Shown here one piece after another: positions 47,906-56,778 of a stretch of 64,000 nt of DNA (its first letter is position 1; each line of letters begins with the position of its first letter). Source of the DNA: Sipunculus nudus (Eukaryota > Annelida > Sipuncula > Golfingiida > Sipunculidae); assembly GCA_026874595.1 (NCBI GenBank), contig CM049315.1, forward strand, positions 72,709,416-72,773,415, in the 5' to 3' direction. The notes under the pieces are model-generated. The model was not told where the DNA came from. It made no database searches and worked only from the letters and a program-made list of their open reading frames with translations. The translations under genes and the position numbers were made by a program.

Positions 47906-48560
47906 AATTCAAAAGTTTTACCCCAAAAATAGAGAAATCTGGCAATAGCGCACTTTTTCACCTATGCGCAAAAATAAGCCTATTGACTCTAGTTTAAGGT
48001 GCTGTGATGGAAATGGCCCAATGTTTAATAGTTGTGGAGGTATAGCACCAAAACAAATGTTCATGTTTTTTCATCTGCAAGGCCCCCTGGCGGCCATTTC
48101 CAAAATCTGAATAAACAATTTCGAGATATTCTTATGTTACATAAAATATCTCAGAATCAGGGCGATTGCTGCAAATTTGAAAAATATCATGAAATTCCAT
48201 GATTTCTCCCCAAAAAATGTAACTTTGGTAACGGCAAATTTAAGTAAGCTACATGTCAAAAGAAAGGCCAGGTGATGACGAAAAAAATGAGCTATTGCAG
48301 AAGTGGATAAGCCTATTTATGGCGATGTTATAGTGCAAAAACCGTTAACCATACCTGTCGTGAACTTGACCCTTGACCTTGGAGCAATGTTGACCAAAAA
48401 AAATAGGGCACCTAGAAATAGGTTTGTCAATCAAGCCTGTAAGTTTCAAGTTGATTGATGCAAAAGTGTGGCCTGGAGAGTCGTGACAAACAAAGCAACA
48501 AAACATACGCAACTGACGAACATGCTTGCCGAAATCGAAGATTTCCGGCAAGCAATAATA

Positions 48561-49909
48561 AAAATTCATCCCGCCCAAAGAAATCATTTTAAAAATTGCC
48601 CGGGGGGGGGTTAAGATGGGATAGAAGATCATATATATAGCAGTCATAATGAAAGTATAACAGAGTCATTTTCATATATTCTGTATAAATCAAGCAAAAA
48701 TTTATCCACAAGTGAGAACTAGGGGACGTGGAGCTATATACAGTAGACTACACTGGTTACCTGAAATCAGAAAGTTGTGCGCCATACCTCATGCACAAAC
48801 TACAACTGAATATCTTGTCTCCATACGTGGACCCTGGGCTGAATAATTTTTCATGGTCTTTGCAAACTGGGTGGATGTTTATGGAGCAGCGTGATGGAAA
48901 GATTGTCACCATAATTTTATTTTTAGATTGTCATTATCTGTTTAGGTGCAACACTTACAGCAGCTCAATATTACGTCCCGTCATAAACAGTATCATCAAT
49001 TATTTATTGGGTCATAGAAGATAGAATAATTCATGTGATTTATAGGTTCCGAAGACATGCAATGCCCACATGTGTATTTCTTTGAAATACAAAGAGGGAA
49101 ATAAAAAAAATAAAAAAGGAACTAATATTGATTGTTGTGTCAAAACAAAAAATGAAGTTTCAACTTTTTTCCTGATTCAGAATGTAACCAATATCCCCAA
49201 ATTTAGATGTGAAACCTTTTTTTGTTCAAAGACAAAAGCGATCAAACACGAGTACGGGTGTCCTTTCCCTCGAGGGCACTGAAATTAACAACTCTCATCG
49301 GACTAGGCTTGTATATTTCAGTGTCACAGCTGGTCTTGTTTACTCGATCCTGCTTTCAAGGTTTACATAGAAGTTGTGTCAATGGAGATGGTATCTCCTA
49401 TACGCATCCCAGAAAACATAATGGAATGCTAAAATATCTAAATTAACTGTTCAAATTATGTTAGAGATTTAAGCAAAGTGTAAGGAATTCTGAATATCAC
49501 ACTGGCCATTTGAGGTGTTATGTTGCTATGTTTTCCACTAACGTAAATGTTTATACATATTGGACCTCGATTTTTGCTTTAAAATCAAATATTGACCTAA
49601 AAATGACCAATTCATTTAAGAAAAATCGGCACCATATTTCTTTACAAAGATTATGCCTAAGGAGCACAAAAATGCTTTTAAGGGAACAGTCGAATAACAA
49701 GAGTTTTCATCAGGTCAATTTGCTTTCTTATCATTGTATATGGACCTATTTTTTTATTGTTTAATTATGTTTGTTGCACGTACGTTTGTTGCTCTATATG
49801 TACAAGTTATTTCAGTATTAAAATTAGAGAACAGTTAAAATGCCAAGGCAATCATATTGAGATTTCTATATATTTACTTTATGTATGACGTATCCAAATA
49901 TCAAAATAA

Positions 49910-49950
<41 letters not shown>

Positions 49951-50123
49951 CTTAATATGTAGAACGCCTTCTTCAAATGTACATCTTTAAAACGGAGAGA
50001 CTACACAACACAGTAAATATGCCTACATGTTTTATTCATCCTCGAAAGCATTCTCGGTGACCTAGTTTATGGGGGTTGTTAGTTTTCTTTTATGTAGGAA
50101 TCGTAGATTTCCAACAATACATA
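48561..50123. other. Non-coding stretch, possible weak exon
   Basis: Holds the AT tract at 49912-49946. An open frame from about 48730 to 48910 (ELYTVDYTGYLKSESCAPYL, then VDPGLNNFSWSLQTGWMFME) reads like coding sequence but has no recognised family and no clear splice borders. Confidence 0.3.
49912..49946 (+). repeat. (AT)n microsatellite with inverted flanks
   Basis: AT tract flanked by AATAAGGAT on the left and ATCCTTAAT on the right, forming a hairpin-capable unit. Confidence 0.9.
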
Positions 50124-50268
50124 TGTAACGGGTGAAAATAGTAACCAGGCCCGAATGTGGGTTCGAACCCGTAACCTGTGACACACAAGTCAGACGTTCT
50201 ACCGCTTCGCTAATAAAGCAAGCTTCACTAGCAAGGCCAGTAGGTACGCTTTAGTGTGTCTGGTTACA
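50124..50268 (-). repeat. Mini-element LTR (left copy)
   Basis: 145 bp, TGT...ACA ends. Its minus strand contains a box-A-like TTAGCGAAGCGGTAGAAC, an anticodon-arm-like TGACTTGTGTGTCA and a perfect box B GGTTCGAACCC, the layout of a tRNA gene (closest to a Thr-type anticodon loop). Confidence 0.85.
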
Positions 50269-50282
50269 TTCACCCCCTCTCC
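50269..50282 (-). other. Polypurine tract of the mini-element
   Basis: The minus strand reads GGAGAGGGGGTGAA directly before the downstream LTR, the usual position for the plus-strand primer. Confidence 0.7.
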
Positions 50283-50373
50283 GAGGACGTTCTGTCCCCA
50301 GAACGTGGGATCTATCCCGGGGGTCACACACGTGAACTGGGTGGGGCATCATGCCACGACACCAACTCCCCGG

Positions 50374-50391
50374 ATCCCACCGCTGCCACCA
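50374..50391 (-). other. Primer-binding site, tRNA-Leu type
   Basis: The minus strand reads TGGTGGCAGCGGTGGGAT, complementary over 18 bases to the ...ATCCCACCGCTGCCA-CCA end of animal tRNA-Leu(UAG), starting one base after the LTR. Confidence 0.8.
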
Positions 50392-50392
50392 T

Positions 50393-50537
50393 TGTAACGG
50401 GTGAAAATAGTAACCAGGCCCGAATGTGGGTTCGAACCCGTAACCTGTGACACACAAGTCAGACGTTCTACCGCTTCGCTAATAAAGCAAGCTTCACTAG
50501 CAAGGCCAGTAGGAACGCTTTAGTGTGTCCGGTTACA
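50393..50537 (-). repeat. Mini-element LTR (right copy)
   Basis: 145 bp, two differences from the left copy (one A/T, one C/T), same tRNA-like core. Confidence 0.85.
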
Positions 50538-50740
50538 CATACAAGTTGGATTTGAAATAATAATCAAATATATATTTGTTTAAGATTTAAGAATTTCGAA
50601 AGTATAACGGGTTTAAGTGTAAACTATTCTACCCAAAACAATGGGACTGATCCATAAATGATTAGTATGGCCGAAGTATATTGAAAGTTTTCATTTATTA
50701 AAAAACGGGAAATGGAAAACACTATGGTTCGTACACCTAC

Positions 50741-51736
50741 CTGCCACAACGAATGCCACGCTTCCGATACCCTGGGAAAACAGAACCATCCCTACACCTG
50801 GCGCTACCTGGTGGACGGGAATGAGATCAGCCATCACAGTGACGCGTTGAGCATTAAACCCGCTCATCACAAGGGTCCGCAAGCAGCACATGATCGTAAT
50901 CCACACGTGACTGGTCACGTGAGGTATAGCAAGGGTCACGAGACCTGTCATAACGCCCGCTGTACCTTGTAACAACACCCGGTACCTCTTGATGAGCTTC
51001 AAGTCAAAGAGGAAACCAAAGGAAAACCGTCCTATGATGTCAAATGCTCCAGCAGTTGTGAGGAGAAGGGCTACTTCCGCCTCCGTTGCCTCTGTCCTGT
51101 TTAAAAGTGCTGGCAGGAAAGTGTAAAAACTCATGTTGTTTATTGGCATTGAGAAGACGGTCAACACGTATATGATAAATGAAGGATTTTTCAATACAGC
51201 GACTTGGTTCTTTGGGGAAGGAAACTTCTTGAATATTGATGATGGCTTTCTAAGGGTCCCCTTCGTATCTGGCGCTCTTATTGTTGACGTCACTTTATCT
51301 ATCTCTACTTCACCTTTATATAACAGTTGGGATATACACGTTGTTTGTAATGAACTTAACTCAACTGCTTCATCATTAGATAATTCAGAGTGATCTATGT
51401 GACTCTCAGAATGTATATGACCATTTTCGCATGTCCCAACACAAGTTTGTTTTACTATGTACTTCTCAATGGAGTTCACATTATCTGTGAAATAAAGTGT
51501 TTGCAGCGGACGGTAGAGGGCGCCGGCTACGCACAGGTTAAAAGATAGACCGGCATACATTAATGCTGCTCCCGGGAATGAGTAGATATCAAGAATCCAT
51601 AACAAAAAAGGCGCCATGGCTACACAGCTGATGCTGCTTCCAAATGTGCTCAGAGCCATGGCTGTAGCTCTTTTTTTTACAAAGTAATGACTCACTATAA
51701 CCAAAGATGGAGCCAGTGTTAGACTGGACCCAAAAC
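50741..51736 (-). CDS. SLC16-family (monocarboxylate-transporter-like) membrane transporter, main exon
   Basis: A 996-bp exon with an acceptor TATTTTCAG and a strong donor CAG|GTAGGTG. It encodes membrane spans 4 to about 10 of a major-facilitator protein: FGSSLTLAPSLVIVSHYFVK, the loop KKRATAMALSTFGSS, SFPGAALMYAG, a long hydrophilic central loop (YFTDNVNSIEKY to FKKFPSPKNQ), then NPSFIIYVLTVFSMPINNMS, the GRFSFGFLFD box, and GVGMVLFSQGIGSVAFVVAG at its end. These are hallmarks of the SLC16/monocarboxylate porter family, which moves lactate, pyruvate, thyroid hormone, aromatic amino acids or similar substrates across the plasma membrane. The substrate cannot be told here. The C-terminal exon with the last spans was not found below 50740, where a mini LTR element sits. 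No stop or frameshift is seen within the exon. Confidence 0.85.
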
Positions 51737-52257
51737 CTGAAAATAATAAAATACAAATGCGTGTCAAGAGAAAACCCAGCCCAAAAATATATCATACAAT
51801 CTTCAATATTTGATAAATTGACTTTATAGGTGTGATTTAACGTGTTCAAAACCACTTTAAAGGTTTTGTCACAAGTACATCTAATGCGAAGTCTATATTT
51901 TTATCAATTTTTTTTTAAAGTATAAACCCCTGTGTATACTTATTTATAGCACCTCCGACAGGTGGCGTGGTATCATATTTTCCTTTGATTAGTTACTCGG
52001 TTAATTGATTGAATGTTTATTTTATCTATAGCAACTTACAATTTCCTTGTTATTTCAATTAACTGGTATTAGCGCATCTTCGATCGCTGCTCAACTATGA
52101 ACATTTTTTCAGTGTGACACTGTGTAGAACAACTTACATTGCATGATATCCATAATACTCATTACTGATTGACATCCTTAGTTCCATAGTCTATTATTTC
52201 TCAAGGGTCACTGATGACATAGAGATTTACTGAATATATTTGGGAAATCTCTCCCCC

Positions 52258-52285
52258 CCCCCCTTCTTTCTCTGTCTCTCTCTGT

Positions 52286-52370
<85 letters not shown>
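52258..52370 (+). repeat. Poly-C, (CT)n and (AT)n compound microsatellite
   Basis: C run, then about 60 bp of CT-rich repeat, then about 43 bp of AT, inside the transporter intron. Confidence 0.95.
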
Positions 52371-52373
<3 letters not shown>

Positions 52374-52401
52374 GCATGGACGCTAAAATTAGATTCCTGA
52401 C

Positions 52402-52545
52402 CTGTTAGTACTCCCAATGTCACATAGAGGGCGTAAAGGCTTGACACATATGCCGAGGCAATACACCCTGCCGTCATGATTAAACTGCCTGTTATCACAA
52501 CACCCCGACATCCGTATCTCTTCGCCAACGAACTGGCAAGGGGTC
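52402..52545 (-). CDS. SLC16-family transporter, upstream 144-bp exon
   Basis: Acceptor ATTTCCCCAG, donor ACAG|GTCAGG; phase 1 at both ends, matching the main exon at 50741-51736. It encodes GPLASSLAKRYGCRGVVITG followed by SLIMTAGCIASAYVSSLYAL and ends TLGVLTG, which continues into GFGSSLT of the next exon. This is the loop with the RFGCR-type motif and spans 3-4 of SLC16 proteins. The intron between them (51737-52401) holds a (CT)n(AT)n tract. The N-terminal exon (PDGGWGW-type) was not found; a 1.9-kb TTAA-flanked transposon begins 150 bp upstream. Confidence 0.82.
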
Positions 52546-52695
52546 CTGGGGAAATCATACAAGGATGAAATATTTATAAAAAAATTCAAATCATGGCATT
52601 CCATTTGAAACACGGCGTAGAGTATATTCAAGATTTGAGTGCTATTTACGGTAAAAGGTACCGCGATTAATATCCAGCGCCCTCAGTTTTCTTAA

Positions 52696-54625
52696 GGTGG
52701 CACGACTGGTCCCCCCACCTGACCTGACTTTGTTTCAGTTTTTCCTTTGCATGGAACAATCTAAAGCTTTAATACCCCCTAAAGTATACATTTTCTGATA
52801 GCTAAGAAAATTCTCTATAGTTTGGTGATAATAAACTTTGTTTCCGAGGAACAGGTTTGAATTTGTAAGAATTTTAATTTAATTTTAATTTTTAACAAAA
52901 AATCGTTTATTCCAGCACAACTAAAGCAGATACAGAAAATCTTCTTAAATAAATCGAGAATTTAGATAATAATCCCCAGGCGTTTTTTTGTTTAGTGAGT
53001 TAAGTTTAAAAATTACGATTTACAGAGTATTTAATTTTGAAATCTTCACAAATCATTTCATTTTTTTCTTTTACCTTAATAAAATCCTTCAAATTTAGTA
53101 TAGGCGTAAAATAAAAAAACGCTTTTTAGAAGACATATTAACAATTATATATCTCAAAGACTGTATGTTTCGGACAAGTGATTACTGAGAAATAACGCTC
53201 TAAAGATAAGGTGTTCAGGTGAAATGATATTTCGAGAAAATGGCCAAAAACTATATTCGTAGAGATCATTCGTCCTACACACGTAACTAACCACAACTAC
53301 ATGTTGACAGTCACATTAATTTGGTTAAGACGGTGGTTCCCATCAAACCATGATATAATAACATGGATTAATTGACTAATTTGCTTTAAAAACGTATTGA
53401 AACGATAAAAGTTTGACCTGTCACACCAGCGACTTGTCAAAAAAACGTGCATGGACTTCAGTAGGCGGAGCTTACAGTTTTGGCCGAGTGCCAAGGTGCG
53501 CTTAGCACCCGACTACTGGGACCCGCGGCAGAACAGGTGCATCGCCGGGCCTAATAGGTAAACGAGTGTTTACACAGGAACTAGGGGAGCGGGATTTATG
53601 GGCATTCAAGGAGAACGAAGATTGATTTACTTGTCACTGTTTACAACCTTTATAGGTATTTAGGGGTTGACAATAGAGACGAGTTTATAACGATCATACA
53701 AATCTCGCATACACATACAAGTCATATGTGAAATCTGGACTTATTGTTTATTGGAGGGAAGAATAGGAAGACGGTGGTTTGTCACTTTCATACATCATGC
53801 ACACACATTCAAGTCACGGTTTTCCTTCATGCGTAAACGTAGAGATGCCGTCATCTGAAGATTCATCGTCGCTGGCCATCAGTTTGATCATGAAAGTAGG
53901 TTCAGCCAGCTGAGACTTCTTGATATCATTCAACTGCTGCAGTTTTTCAAGTGGCATTCGGGATTTGCGTCGTCGGCCCATCGTAGTTTCGTTTGGTAGT
54001 GGCGTAATATTTATTTGTTGCGGTGTTGACAGTATGAATATCATAGACGTTATGGTTGGGATATGAAGCAGCTTTTTATAAAGTAATTTTACGTATCTGT
54101 CGATAGGCTTACGATATAGCAGAAATAACATGATGTCAAGTGAAAATTTGTGTTTCGACGTAACATACCCGAAAAAGACAGAAAGGCCAATGACACTAAC
54201 AGATCATTCACAAGTACGGGTTTGTTTGCACACTAATTAGCTAGAGTTAGGGTTGCTCTCCAACGCTTATCAGTTGTATGCTCAGCTAATTAGATTGGGC
54301 TATCAAACGTCGAACGTCAGTTCTTGCCACGGAGGTACTTGGCCCATGCATTAATTAAACACTTGCACCTCGCGATTGGCTGAATGACCCAGGTGATGGC
54401 TGGGGGCAGAGTGATTGACAGGCCTGTGGCAGGACTGTAGTTAGTTTACAAACACCCTGTCATAACATCTTGGTGTTTACTGAATAGAAATCACCCTTTT
54501 CCACAAAATGCACCAGGCGACCCAAAATGTGTTCAGCTGCATTAGATCCGCACAGTATTTGATATTACGTATACCTTTTATTGAAAAAAACACCAATTTT
54601 TAGGATTTTGGCCAGTCGTGCCACC
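52696..54625. mobile_element. TTAA-flanked DNA transposon, 1.93 kb, probably non-autonomous
   Basis: The 14-bp terminal inverted repeat GGTGGCACGACTGG (52696-52709) matches the complement of 54612-54625 exactly. TTAA occurs directly outside each end (52692-52695 and 54626-54629). TTAA targets are used by piggyBac and Kolobok elements; ends beginning GG rather than CC favour a Kolobok-type origin (inference). No full transposase ORF is present; only the small ORF at 53814-53981 looks coding. It sits upstream of the known transporter exons and may lie in that gene's first intron. Confidence 0.72.
53814..53981 (-). CDS. 55-codon ORF inside the TTAA-flanked element
   Basis: ATG at 53979-53981 to TGA at 53814. 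It starts MGRRRKSRMPLEKLQQLNDI, passes KSQLAEPTFMIKLM, has an acidic patch DDESSDD and ends TFTHEGKP. Balanced codon use contrasts with the AT-rich surroundings. It could be a transposase remnant, a terminal exon or captured host sequence. The basic N-terminus followed by an acidic patch suggests a nuclear protein (inference). Family not recognised. Confidence 0.35.
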   Translation of the reverse strand: MGRRRKSRMPLEKLQQLNDIKKSQLAEPTFMIKLMASDDESSDDGISTFTHEGKP

Positions 54626-54629
54626 TTAA

Positions 54630-55168
54630 ACGTGTCTCGATTTAATTTATTTCTATTACGAATATATGACAGAAAAGAAGTCTTAAACCATGGGAAAGTT
54701 GGTTTCAAGTTTTCTATTAACTCTGCTAGTAGTGGTCTCGGGCTCTATGGTGTCAAATATCACATACCAAAACAAAAATGGGTTAAGTTGAAAATAATCA
54801 AAACGAGGCTTGTTTCGGTAGCACCAGAGGAAAATCTGTCCACCAGGTCGAGATATATCACTCCGAACGAGACTTGCAAATCTATAGAAAAGAAAAGAAA
54901 ATTCAAAGATTATTAAGGTTTCCAAAAATACATTCTAAGGCTGTGTTTCCTCTTATCCGGACACGTATATGGACTCGGATACAGTTTGAACTAAAATATG
55001 ATATAATAACAGGAATGTAGGGAGCCATTTACGGCGATTTTAGAACCTTTCCGGTTTCCTCATTCAGCGCCGTATACGGCTCCGTACAGGTAATACCTAA
55101 TATTTGTGGAAAAGCCCACAGCCATGGGCTCTCTTGTATATATAAAATTAGTATATTTTCAGTACTTG

Positions 55169-55169
<1 letters not shown>
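54630..55169. other. Non-coding stretch
   Basis: No supported exon. Sequence about 54935-55090 (GCTGTGTTTCCTCTTATCCG, then GCCGTATACGGCTCCGTACA) resembles a degenerate MITE but lacks a clear terminal repeat. Confidence 0.35.
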
Positions 55170-55266
<97 letters not shown>

Positions 55267-55282
55267 TTATTTATATATATAT
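55170..55282 (+). repeat. (AT)n microsatellite
   Basis: More than 100 bp of AT with GTATAT and TTATTTA interruptions. Confidence 0.95.
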
Positions 55283-55717
55283 ACAGATTTTCGTGGGCAG
55301 AGAGCACAGGTGCATAATATTCACCCTTATCTGGTGCGCGTATGTATGTAAAGTGTGTAGCCGTCTCAGTCTCTCAATGTAGCAAATAAGATAAAGACGG
55401 CTTAGTGTAGACTTTATTTTCTTCAGGAGCAATCGGAGCTTAGATCTTTTTCGTCAGGTGGCTAGTGGAATTTGTTTAATCGCTAATGGTCGCTTTCTTA
55501 ATTGTTGAATTAGTTAAAACAATTTTAATGAGAAAACCGACCAATCATTGATAATCTAAATCGAGACTAACTAGTGGGATCAGTGGTTCACGTCAGATAA
55601 ACGGAATTCGTCCATTTAAACGTCAGCGAGTATGTTAAGATTCAAGTAGCCACACGGTACAATATGAATGCCTACTGTGTCGTGTATTCACAGCTTCGGC
55701 TATAATTGATTGCCTCC
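55283..55717. other. Non-coding stretch
   Basis: No gene seen. The part at 55370-55470 (AAGACGGCTTAGTGTAGACT and following) has the look of a degenerate dispersed repeat. Confidence 0.3.
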
Positions 55718-56052
55718 GTCAAGAGAGTATGCGTTCATCCCCGTTCGGCTGGGTGATTTTGTTTGTTTGTGTGTGTGTGTTTTTCCAAAGCATAACTCAA
55801 GCAATCATGAACGGAATCCCATGGAATTGTCAGGGCATTTCGGGAATGTGCTATTTAAGAAGAGATTTGATTTTGATGTAGATCCGGCACATGATCCAGA
55901 TTTAGGAATGTCATCAAGGGAAATTTACAAATGTAGAGTCACTTATGCATAAAAAAACAGGAATATGCAAATACAATTTTGGGAGCAACCCACAATAGAA
56001 CCCCCCTCCCCATGGCGGAGGCATGCATTCCTAAGAATGCAGATTTCTAGTT
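55718..56052 (+). repeat. Dispersed repeat of a widespread invertebrate type
   Basis: The order of phrases (a start near CGTTCATCCCCGTTCGGCTG, a GTGTGTGTTTTTCC tract, AACTCAAGCAATCATGAACG, GAATTGTCAGGGCATTTCGG, TTTGATTTTGATGTAGATCC, GGCGGAGGCATGCATTCCTA) matches a non-coding repeat pattern I know from many metazoan genomes. The ORF across it is incidental. Confidence 0.4.
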
Positions 56053-56362
56053 GGATAAGGGGTTCTGTTTCTTGAACTGCATTGTCAGTCTTCGGAGCAG
56101 CTGTAATATTTCCACCCAAACAACTCCGTTAGTGTTTGTATTGTCATACTAATGAAGGAGTCAGTTATCGCGAAAGGTTCAGAAACTTTAGCCTCAATGC
56201 CCTAGCTTGATCTACCCGTATCTTTCCTTTGTATTAAGGAATGGCGTTCAGATAACATCCCGCTGTATGATCGATATCACCATTACTATAAACGGGATAC
56301 CTTAAACAAAAGTTTTTTTTGGTAAAAGTGCAATAGAAGTTGTTACAGGTGCTCTTTTTTTA

Positions 56363-56778
56363 TGTGACACGGGCGTAACTCCTGTTGTGGCGCTCGTGTC
56401 TGGCCGCTTGTTACATTCTATGTTTAATCCGTACTGGTTGAGCTCTCGTTGTCATGTGAGCGTTAGGTTTTCACGACTGGCCGGGGTCACGTGATTAGCC
56501 TGGTGTGTGGAGATACAGGGTTATTTTCTGTGAGATTGAATTGACTTGTTGCTATATTGCTGTTGTACTGTATAATTCCATTGATTTAGTGTATTGTATT
56601 ATTAGGGTTGTTTTAAGAATAAATTAAAGTTATTTGTTTACAAGAAAACACTGACTTCTTTGTTCATTCCCCTAGACATTTCACGCTGCCTAGTGTTACA
56701 GAATCTGTTTTTTTTTCTCCATTACAAAATTTGTGTTCATCACGCATACGTGATCTGTTTATATTAGGTTCCGTAACA
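56363..56778 (+). repeat. Solo LTR-like sequence (plus orientation)
   Basis: Starts TGTGACACGGGCG and ends GGTTCCGTAACA. Its last 250 bp or so match, in inverse orientation, the LTR-like sequence at 11472-12240 (CCCCTAGACATTTCACGCTG here). Both lose similarity after CCGTAACA, marking the right edge. No internal region adjoins, so probably a solo LTR. Confidence 0.5.

Larger units (their letters stand above)
29500..48560 (+). repeat. 19-kb mosaic repeat domain
   Basis: Nearly everything here belongs to a few repeat families in one orientation: a 148-bp unit (29.8-30.8 and 46.0-47.3 kb), a 330-bp unit (31.6-33.4, 37.0-38.9, 39.4-40.85, 41.94-42.9 kb), a unit of about 200 bp (34.0-35.3, 43.7-43.95 kb), linker blocks of 450-1500 bp that each recur two to four times, (GACAAACA)n-type tracts and small hairpins. 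No coding gene is supported; the many short ORFs are translations of repeats. Composition and phrase order indicate repeated block duplication rather than simple head-to-tail amplification. Confidence 0.9.
50124..50537 (-). mobile_element. Miniature LTR element (TRIM-like) with tRNA-like LTRs
   Basis: A 414-bp element. Two 145-bp direct repeats (50124-50268 and 50393-50537) differ at two bases, start TGTAAC and end GTTACA, and flank only 124 bp. The whole is bordered by CATA on both sides (50120-50123, 50538-50541), a 4-bp target duplication. In minus orientation a primer-binding site lies one base inside the first LTR and a purine tract abuts the second, so all cis signals for reverse transcription are present and no protein is encoded. 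Each LTR also contains a tRNA-like segment. It lies downstream of the SLC16-type exon, probably in an intron or 3' region. Confidence 0.85.

Noticed and set aside
31591-47961. Dozens of 60-140-codon ORFs with Cys/Val/Leu-rich text such as VCLFVCLSVC
   Set aside because: They are read from (GACAAACA)n tracts and the repeat units; the same phrases recur in every unit, in several frames, without starts or splice context.
48728-49024. 98-codon plus-strand ORF
   Set aside because: The start is GTG, the second half is AT-rich and hydrophobic, and no splice borders or family are evident; mentioned only as a weak possibility.
50256-50457. Functional tRNA gene
   Set aside because: The tRNA-like segment is inside a direct repeat of a mobile element, its acceptor stem does not close and the arms are irregular. 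I treat it as a Pol III promoter relic, not a tRNA.
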